The notes beneath the pieces are model-generated. The model had not been told where the DNA came from and made no database searches. It saw nothing but the letters and a program-made list of their open reading frames with translations. Source: an uncultured Ruminococcus sp. (GTDB lineage Bacteria > Bacillota > Clostridia > Oscillospirales > Acutalibacteraceae). From it: a stretch of 11,466 bases of DNA. Positions 1 through 5,057 of the stretch are shown here, piece after piece. A program made the position numbers and the translations under genes. Within the stretch, counting starts at the first letter, position 1; every line of letters begins with the position of its first letter. The stretch spans positions 1-11,466 of the forward strand of contig CACZPV010000318.1 of NCBI GenBank assembly GCA_902783065.1, in the 5' to 3' direction.

Positions 1-1640
1 AAGGAACCTACGGGTCTGTTCGGATCTTTAAGACCCACACGCCCCCGGCGAATCGCTCTGGAAACAGCTGATACTGCTTCATCCTGACCAATAATACGCT
101 CATGAAGAATATCTTCCAGCCGTAAAAGCCTCTGACTTTCTTCCTCTGTAAGCTGTACTACAGGAACTCCAGTCCAACCTGATACTATTTCAGCTATATC
201 CTCTGCTGTAACCTCATCATTTTTATGCTCATTTTTTTCTTCCCAGCAGCGTTTTCTTTCATCCAGTTCTTGTTTAAGCTTTTTCTGCTCATCACGTAAA
301 TTTGCAGCACGCTCAAAGTCCTGTGTGTTAACTGCTTCTTCTTTTTCCTGTTCTAATTCTTTATATTTATTTTCAAGCTCCTGAAGATCATCCGGTGCAG
401 TATAGGTACGCAGTCTGACTCTGGATGCAGCTTCATCAATCAGATCAATTGCCTTATCAGGCAGGAAACGGTCAGCAATATAACGGGATGACAGCTTTAC
501 GGCTGCATCAATGGATTCATCTGTGATCCTGACTTTATGATGAGCCTCATATTTATCACGCAAACCTTTGAGAATATCTACTGCCTCACTTTCGCTTGGT
601 TCTCCGACAGTAACCGGCTGAAAACGTCTTTCAAGAGCAGCATCCTTTTCTATATATTTACGATATTCGTTAATGGTAGTTGCACCGATCACCTGAAAAT
701 CGCCTCTTGCCAAAGAAGGTTTGAGAATATTCGCAGCATCTGCCGAACCTTCTGCCGCACCCGATCCGATAATCATGTGCAGTTCATCGATAAATAAAAT
801 AATATCCTTGCTTTTTTTCACTTCATCAATCGCTGAGTTGATCCGTTCCTCAAAGTCACCTCTGAACTTTGTTCCTGCTACCATTCCCGTAAGATCAAGC
901 GAAATTATTCTTTTATTTTTTAACGGTTCAGGAACATCATTAGATACGATCTTAAGAGCCAGTCCTTCCGCAATTGCCGTCTTTCCGACACCAGGCTCAC
1001 CTATAAGACAAGGGTTGTTTTTTGTGCGTCGGGATAAAATCTGAATTACTCTTTCAATTTCCTCCTTTCGACCGATCACAGGATCAATCTCCCCTTTTTC
1101 AGCCGCCTTTGTCAGATCACGGCCAAATTTCTCAAGAGCAGATTTTTTGTTTTCCGGTCTTGCATTTTCTCCGTAAATCTGCTGTTCAGACGAGTCATTC
1201 CTTTGTCCGAAAATTTCCTGTAATCCCAATGCAATCCCATCGGCAGTTACTCCCGTTTCTGAAAGAAAACGCATTGCATAGCTGCCTCTGTCAGATATCA
1301 GTGCCAACAGAATATGTTCGGTTCCAACATAGCTGTTGCCCATCTTCGCAGCATGTCTGACTGCTGATTGAAGCAGCCGTTTCGTTCTCGGCGTAAAATC
1401 ATCAGGAGTCAGACTTGTTGGTGATTTTGTGCCGGTTGTATTTATAACAATTTTCTCTATCTCATTTTTATCAGCGCCTGCATTTTCAAGAATCCTGCAA
1501 GCTGCGCTCTCTCCGTCTGAGAGCAATCCTATCAGAATATGTTCGCTTCCGATATAATTATGACCCATTTCCTGTGCCGCTTCAATAGCGGCATTTACTG
1601 CAATATTTGCTTTTTCCGTAAATCCATTGAATTTAAACAT
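1..1640 (-). CDS. clpC: ATP-dependent Clp protease ATP-binding subunit ClpC (5' two thirds, cut by window edge)
   Basis: Hsp100/AAA+ unfoldase that threads substrates, including arginine-phosphorylated proteins, into the ClpP peptidase in the cytoplasm. The frame is open from the ATG at 1640 to the window edge (546 full codons; B. subtilis ClpC is about 810). Visible in order: two Clp_N repeats (about residues 1-145, with matching GSEHILIGLL and GTEHILLALI segments); AAA+ D1 with Walker A GEPGVGKT (Lys220) and Walker B LFIDE (Asp285, Glu286); a UVR/M-domain coiled coil (about 420-460, NTQDFERAANLRDE); then SGWTGVPV and the start of D2 (VGLKDPNRPVGS), where the window ends. The start is set by a GGAGG ribosome site at about 1646-1651. 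It lies 257 bp downstream of mcsB, probably the last gene of the ctsR operon, with possible extra control from the palindromes at 1671-1704. The UVR motif and the mcsB neighbour favour ClpC over ClpB or ClpE. Confidence 0.96.
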   Translation of the reverse strand, partial: MFKFNGFTEKANIAVNAAIEAAQEMGHNYIGSEHILIGLLSDGESAACRILENAGADKNEIEKIVINTTGTKSPTSLTPDDFTPRTKRLLQSAVRHAAKMGNSYVGTEHILLALISDRGSYAMRFLSETGVTADGIALGLQEIFGQRNDSSEQQIYGENARPENKKSALEKFGRDLTKAAEKGEIDPVIGRKEEIERVIQILSRRTKNNPCLIGEPGVGKTAIAEGLALKIVSNDVPEPLKNKRIISLDLTGMVAGTKFRGDFEERINSAIDEVKKSKDIILFIDELHMIIGSGAAEGSADAANILKPSLARGDFQVIGATTINEYRKYIEKDAALERRFQPVTVGEPSESEAVDILKGLRDKYEAHHKVRITDESIDAAVKLSSRYIADRFLPDKAIDLIDEAASRVRLRTYTAPDDLQELENKYKELEQEKEEAVNTQDFERAANLRDEQKKLKQELDERKRCWEEKNEHKNDEVTAEDIAEIVSGWTGVPVVQLTEEESQRLLRLEDILHERIIGQDEAVSAVSRAIRRGRVGLKDPNRPVGS

Positions 1641-1670
1641 ATTTCCCCCTCCATTTTAATGATTCTGCTT

Positions 1671-1704
1671 TTGTCCGACAACTTTTTAAAATATTGTCGG
1701 ACAA
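1671..1704. promoter_or_regulatory. Twin 11-bp palindromes upstream of clpC (possible operator or leader hairpin)
   Basis: TTGTCCGACAA (1671-1681) and TTGTCGGACAA (1694-1704) are each a TTGTC-N-GACAA palindrome around one centre base. They are also exact reverse complements of each other across a 12-base A/T spacer. The centres are 23 bp apart, about two helical turns, which suits a pair of DNA-bound dimers. In the clpC transcript the same bases could form an 11-bp hairpin about 30 nt before the start codon. No U-tract follows on either strand, so it is not a normal terminator. It does not match the CIRCE, CtsR or LexA consensus sequences. The binding factor is unknown. Confidence 0.55.
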
Positions 1705-1717
1705 TAGGCAAATCAGA

Positions 1718-1747
1718 TTTATTCCAAGCTTCTTAAAATATTATCAA
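1718..1747 (-). promoter_or_regulatory. Candidate internal promoter for clpC
   Basis: On the minus strand, TTGATA (1747-1742, 5 of 6 matches to the -35 consensus), an 18-bp spacer, and AATAAA (1723-1718, 4 of 6 to the -10) lie in the 257-bp gap between mcsB and clpC. Transcription would start near 1711 and run straight across the twin palindromes. The -10 is weak, so this is tentative. The rest of the gap (1748-1897) has no ORF with a ribosome site, no strong terminator and no CtsR heptads. Confidence 0.3.
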
Positions 1748-1897
1748 TTCAGACAGCAGATAGCTGCCGCCACAAAACCTGTACGGACTTCGTCAGAAAG
1801 AAACCTCCCTTTACCGGATAATTGTCTGCTGATTTATTGAAAACAAAATCACAACATCAAACAACTGCTGTTTCAGAATTTCATTTTCCAACGTCAA

Positions 1898-2959
1898 TTA
1901 CTGTCCCAGACGGCGGCTGGCAGGAACCTGCTTTCTAAGCAGTGCTGTACGAACAACTTCGGCACGGATACAGTCACGTTCCTGCGGAGTAAGCTTTTTT
2001 CCGATATTTTTCATCAAAGTAGCCGGCTGCACCTCGATCATAAGATGATTTATGGTATCAAAATCAATATTGTCAAATATTCCCATTTCCACTCCAAAGC
2101 GCAGATAGGAAAGCAGTTTCATACATTCGTCATTGCCAAGCAGTTTCGCATATTTCAATGTGCCGAAAGCACGATAAACCGTATCTAATACAGCAATATT
2201 TCCGGACATTGCTTTACGAGCAGACCTTTCCTGCGTAATCAGCTGCATGGCTATATCTCTGAGATTATTTAGTGCTTCTTTTTCCGAAATGCCAAGTGTA
2301 ACCTGATTGGACAGTTGATATACCGAGCCTTTCGGATCGGTACCCTCTCCATACATTCCACGAATAACAAGTCCGAGTTTGGACAAAGACGCACTGATTT
2401 TTCCCATTGCGCCGCTCTCCTTAAGTGCAGGCAGATGCAGCATCAGGGATGCTCTCATACCAGTACCGATATTAGTAGGACACTGAGTCAGATAACCAAG
2501 TTTGTCATTAAAGGCAAAATTAAGCTGCTCATCAAACAGTGTATCAATCTTATCAGCAAGATCATATGCACCCTCCAGATCCATATTAGGACGAATAACT
2601 TGTATACGTATATGGTCTTCTTCATTGATCATAATGCTGACTGATTCGTCATCAAGAAGCAGAAGACCTCTGCCCTGTCTGTCGGATATAAATTCGGGAC
2701 TAACAAGATGTCTTTCAACAAGTGATACAGCTTCTTCCTGTGTCAGCTCTGACATCTGAATATAACGGAATCTGCCCGAAATAGCGCTGTGACCACCCAG
2801 AGCCGCCTCACGTACAGTCGCTGATACACGTCTTTTAGAATCTTCACTCAAAATACACGGAAAAGGATAATCCCTGAGATTACGTGCAAATCTTATTCTG
2901 GTACTGATAACAACATCACTGATATCTTTCCGTTCATTGACATTAATAGTTTCACTCAT
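1898..2959 (-). CDS. mcsB: Protein arginine kinase McsB
   Basis: Cytoplasmic kinase of the phosphagen (guanido) kinase fold that phosphorylates arginines on CtsR and on misfolded proteins, tagging them for ClpCP. From the preferred ATG the protein is 353 residues, the usual family size. Visible: the N-terminal DVVISTRIRFARN segment (about 16-27); NEED (112-115), matching the acidic residues of the guanidine pocket; and the signature CPTNIGTG with catalytic-type Cys160. Near the C-terminus RDCIRA (328-333) fits the RDxxRA phosphoarginine-binding motif reported for McsB. An in-frame GTG at 2968 lies inside the ribosome site AAGGAG; the ATG at 2959, 8 nt after AAGGAG, is the better start. The stop codon of mcsA overlaps this ribosome site, so the two genes are probably translationally coupled. 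Confidence 0.96.
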   Translation of the reverse strand: MSETINVNERKDISDVVISTRIRFARNLRDYPFPCILSEDSKRRVSATVREAALGGHSAISGRFRYIQMSELTQEEAVSLVERHLVSPEFISDRQGRGLLLLDDESVSIMINEEDHIRIQVIRPNMDLEGAYDLADKIDTLFDEQLNFAFNDKLGYLTQCPTNIGTGMRASLMLHLPALKESGAMGKISASLSKLGLVIRGMYGEGTDPKGSVYQLSNQVTLGISEKEALNNLRDIAMQLITQERSARKAMSGNIAVLDTVYRAFGTLKYAKLLGNDECMKLLSYLRFGVEMGIFDNIDFDTINHLMIEVQPATLMKNIGKKLTPQERDCIRAEVVRTALLRKQVPASRRLGQ

Positions 2960-2971
2960 GATATTCACTCC

Positions 2972-3478
2972 TTATGCATTTTCCGATGCACTAACATTCT
3001 TTTCCAGTTCCTTGATCTTATCACGCAGTTCGGCTGCTTTTTCAAATTCCTGAGTTTTAATTGCTTGTTCCAGTTCTGCTTTGCATTTTGCAATTTCGTT
3101 TTTGACCTTTACCTCTGTTCCTGCACTTCTTGCAAGCTTACCTGTATGATTTGTTCTGCCGTGGATTCTCTGTATAGACGGGAGAAGTTCGTCATAAAAT
3201 TCCTCATAGCAGTGAGCACATCCAACCTTGCCTGATTTTGCAATTTCTTCAAAGCTTGATCCGCAGAATTGACAGCGTTTGGCTTTTCTTTGAGGATTCG
3301 GCACATCCATAAAACTGCCAAACAGTTTATCAATATCAAATCCGAAATTGCTGAAAAAGGAACCATATCCCAATTTTGCTGCACATTCCGAACATAGATT
3401 AAATTCTTTCAGTTCTCCATTCAAAATCGTTTTAATATGGGTTGAAGCCTGTCTTTTTTCACATGATTGACATAACAT
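2972..3478 (-). CDS. mcsA: McsA, zinc-finger and UVR-domain activator of McsB
   Basis: Partner and activator of the McsB kinase. The 168-residue protein is close to the family length (about 185 in B. subtilis). Two zinc-binding modules are visible: Cys3-x2-Cys6 with Cys29-x2-Cys32, and Cys69-x2-Cys72 with Cys87-x2-Cys90. These are followed by the conserved IQRIHGRTNHTGK stretch (102-114). A C-terminal UVR coiled coil (about 130-162, KTQEFEKAAELRDKIKEL) closely resembles the M-domain motif of ClpC in this operon. The start is supported by GGGAGG 7 nt upstream of the ATG. It lies 31 bp after ctsR and directly against mcsB. Confidence 0.95.
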   Translation of the reverse strand: MLCQSCEKRQASTHIKTILNGELKEFNLCSECAAKLGYGSFFSNFGFDIDKLFGSFMDVPNPQRKAKRCQFCGSSFEEIAKSGKVGCAHCYEEFYDELLPSIQRIHGRTNHTGKLARSAGTEVKVKNEIAKCKAELEQAIKTQEFEKAAELRDKIKELEKNVSASENA

Positions 3479-3509
3479 AGTATTACCTCCCTGTTTTTTT
3501 TGCTTTATG

Positions 3510-3968
3510 CTACTTCATCATTACATGAGTAATAAGCATATTCTTTAATATTGCTGCTCTGAGTGTATCACGGATATCCTGTGGAACACAGGAATATGCC
3601 TTGTCTGAAAGCGCCGAAGTGATCATTGCATAGTCGTATTCGCTTATCATATTTCTCTCTGCAAGATTTCCGAGTATTGCTCCTGCCGATGCAGCAGAGA
3701 TGCTGTTTCCTATAGAATTTACTATGTGCATCATTGCTACCCTTTTATCCGTTTCCACACGAATAATCCGTATATATCCGCCTCCGCCTCTCCTGCTTTC
3801 AACAATATAGCCCTGCTCCGGAGTGAAGCGGGATGTGATAACATAATTGATCTGGCTCGGTACACATCCAAGGGAACTCGCAAGTTCATTTCGTTTTATC
3901 TCACAGTTTCCGTCTGTTTCGTCCAGCATACGAATAATATACTGCGCTACAAGATCACTCATTTTCAT
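3510..3968 (-). CDS. ctsR: Transcriptional repressor CtsR of class III stress genes
   Basis: Dimeric winged helix-turn-helix repressor that binds direct heptad repeats (A/G)GTCAAA at clp promoters. It is inactivated by heat and by the McsB pathway. From the ATG at 3968 it is 152 residues (B. subtilis about 154). The DNA-binding half contains EIKRNELASSLGCVPSQINYV (about 23-43; residues given as landmarks) and the wing RRGGGGYIRI (59-68) with the arginine/glycine-rich tip that contacts DNA. The C-terminal half (about 75-152) is the helical domain. The frame is open upstream to 4019, but AAGGAAG lies 8 nt before the ATG at 3968 and family alignment favours that start; an ATG two codons later is possible. 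It is the first recognised gene of the operon and sits behind its own target sites. Confidence 0.94.
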   Translation of the reverse strand: MKMSDLVAQYIIRMLDETDGNCEIKRNELASSLGCVPSQINYVITSRFTPEQGYIVESRRGGGGYIRIIRVETDKRVAMMHIVNSIGNSISAASAGAILGNLAERNMISEYDYAMITSALSDKAYSCVPQDIRDTLRAAILKNMLITHVMMK

Positions 3969-4009
3969 AACGGTCACTTCCTTTCCGTCACTATCTGATA
4001 CTAATATTA

Positions 4010-4108
4010 TTATGAACAACAGCCATCTTTGAAGGTGCCGTAACGTACTCTGCGGAACCTTGTTTGGTGGAAACCGGTCTGCACCATATAATTTGTCTGT
4101 TGATTCAT
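4010..4108 (-). CDS. Candidate 32-residue basic small protein in the ctsR leader
   Basis: Between the operon promoter and ctsR there is an ORF of 32 codons starting at an ATG (4108) and ending in TAATAA (stop at 4010-4012). AGAGGAG (4125-4119) lies 10 nt upstream, a good ribosome site at slightly long spacing. The product would be basic (Arg17, 19, 20, 22 and Lys27 against one Asp), with an RFRRVRYG core and a C-terminal GCCS. No membrane segment or signal peptide is visible, and I recognise no family. It ends 41 nt before the ctsR start, in another frame. It could be a real small protein, a translated leader that couples into ctsR, or chance. Confidence 0.4.
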   Translation of the reverse strand: MNQQTNYMVQTGFHQTRFRRVRYGTFKDGCCS

Positions 4109-4180
4109 TAATACTGATCTCCTCTAAAAGCTGCCAATCCCTTCGGTATACTTTCTATCAGATATCAGTATAAAGAATAG

Positions 4181-4197
4181 TATGACTTTCTCTGACC
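4181..4197 (-). promoter_or_regulatory. CtsR-type box downstream of the promoter
   Basis: On the minus strand GGTCAGA-GAA-AGTCATA matches the CtsR operator form (A/G)GTCAAA-NAN-(A/G)GTCAAA with one mismatch per heptad, and the 3-nt spacer has the expected central A. It covers roughly +4 to +20 of the transcript, where a bound repressor would block initiation or clearance. Its orientation is opposite to the tandem boxes at 4221-4253. Confidence 0.6.
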
Positions 4198-4207
4198 TTG
4201 TAAGTTT

Positions 4208-4236
4208 ATTATAGGATTATAGTCAGTAAAAGTCAA
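4208..4236 (-). promoter_or_regulatory. Promoter of the ctsR-mcsA-mcsB-clpC operon
   Basis: Read on the minus strand: TTGACT (4236-4231), a 17-bp spacer, TATAAT (4213-4208). This is close to the vegetative sigma-factor consensus. Start expected near 4201, giving a leader of about 230 nt before ctsR. The -35 lies inside the CtsR heptad repeats, so repression by occlusion is expected. Confidence 0.85.
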
Positions 4237-4253
4237 AGTCAGTAAAAGTCAAA
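4221..4253 (+). promoter_or_regulatory. Two tandem CtsR-type operators in a 16-bp direct repeat
   Basis: The 16-base unit AGTCAGTAAAAGTCAA occurs twice without a break (4221-4236, 4237-4252). Each unit plus the next A reads AGTCAGT-AAA-AGTCAAA: two heptads with a 3-nt spacer with central A, as in the CtsR operator. The second heptad fits perfectly (A/GGTCAAA) and the first has two mismatches. The first operator covers the -35 of the ctsR promoter and the second lies just upstream. This implies autoregulation of the operon. Confidence 0.75.
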
Positions 4254-4256
4254 AAT

Positions 4257-4284
4257 AATGGAGATATTCTTTAATATCTCCATT
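4257..4284 (-). terminator. Intrinsic terminator after the HAD phosphatase gene
   Basis: AATGGAGATATT (4257-4268) and AATATCTCCATT (4273-4284) form a perfect 12-bp stem around a 4-base loop. On the minus strand it is followed by ATTTTTG, about 46 nt after the HAD stop codon. The plus strand is also T-rich after the stem, so it could work both ways. It insulates the ctsR promoter immediately beyond it. The stretch 4285-4329 is low-complexity A/T sequence with no other feature. Confidence 0.7.
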
Positions 4285-4329
4285 TTTCTTTAAATTTCTC
4301 TTATTTTCTATATTTTTTTAAAAACGATT

Positions 4330-5007
4330 TCAACATTTAACCAATAATTTGTTTTCTTCAAAATAGCGGTGAACCTCTGTCAAAGAAGAAAGAACTACAT
4401 CAGTATACTGTAATATTTCTTCTTGCGTGGGATATACCAGATCAGGCACCATTATCACAAAACCACCTGATGCAGCAGCAGCCCGGATTCCATTAAGACT
4501 GTCCTCTATCACAGCACAATCTACAGGGTCAATCCCAAGCTTTTTGGCAGCAAATAAAAAAATATCAGGTTGGGGTTTGCTTTTAGTAACCATATCCCCT
4601 CCGACAATCACGCTGAAATGTTCCTTTAATCCAGCTTCTGTAAGTTCCCGAAGCACCATTTCGGTTTTAGTAGAAGATGCCAGTGCAACAGGAACATTTT
4701 TATCGTTCAGATACCTGAGAATTTCCTTCGCTCCGGTTTTAACAGGCAGAAGTCCCCCCTGAGCTTTTTCAGCAAAACGCGATGTTGCCTCTTTCCAGAA
4801 ATCCTCCAGCGGAAAATCATCTCCATAAACATTTCGGTAACGAGCCATTGTATTTTCGGTATTAAGTCCGATACACCCCAGAACGACTTTTTCAATATTA
4901 TTGGCACCGTATATTTTTGCTGCTTCTATACAGCATTGCATATAAAGCTTTTCAGAATCAAAAATCACTCCGTCCATATCGAATATTACAGCTTTCAATT
5001 GGTTCAT
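4330..5007 (-). CDS. HAD-superfamily hydrolase, beta-phosphoglucomutase-like subfamily IA
   Basis: A 225-residue cytoplasmic phosphatase or phosphomutase with all four HAD motifs: DMDGVIFDSE with nucleophile Asp10 and acid/base Asp12; the Ser/Thr motif ASSTK (110-114); Lys144 in KSKPQPDIF; and the metal-binding VIEDSLNGI (Glu168, Asp169). The insert at about 17-85 is a helical C1-type cap, as in beta-phosphoglucomutase and sugar-phosphate or glycerol-phosphate phosphatases. The substrate cannot be read from sequence. The ATG is preceded by AAGGAAG at 7 nt. It follows the 912-residue glycosyltransferase-like gene by 50 bp on the same strand, so the two are probably co-transcribed, perhaps in sugar- or polyol-phosphate metabolism linked to a surface polymer. 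Confidence 0.9.
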   Translation of the reverse strand: MNQLKAVIFDMDGVIFDSEKLYMQCCIEAAKIYGANNIEKVVLGCIGLNTENTMARYRNVYGDDFPLEDFWKEATSRFAEKAQGGLLPVKTGAKEILRYLNDKNVPVALASSTKTEMVLRELTEAGLKEHFSVIVGGDMVTKSKPQPDIFLFAAKKLGIDPVDCAVIEDSLNGIRAAAASGGFVIMVPDLVYPTQEEILQYTDVVLSSLTEVHRYFEENKLLVKC

Positions 5008-5057
5008 AAAATTCTTCCTTTGCCAGATTTACCTGATTTATTTTTGTTTTCGAACAG

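Noticed and set aside
1671..1704. Intrinsic terminator between mcsB and clpC
   Set aside because: The 11-bp inverted repeat has no U-tract on either strand and sits 30 nt before the clpC ribosome site and start; an operator or leader hairpin fits better.
3969..4019. N-terminal extension of CtsR from an upstream ATG at 4019
   Set aside because: The extra 17 residues do not resemble the family N-terminus and overlap the small leader frame, whereas a good ribosome site and the normal length support the ATG at 3968.
4020..4207. T-box riboswitch in the ctsR leader
   Set aside because: A fragment resembling the end of the T-box sequence (GGTTCCGCAG) occurs, but there is no proper T-box core, no terminator/antiterminator pair, and the downstream genes are not amino-acid related.
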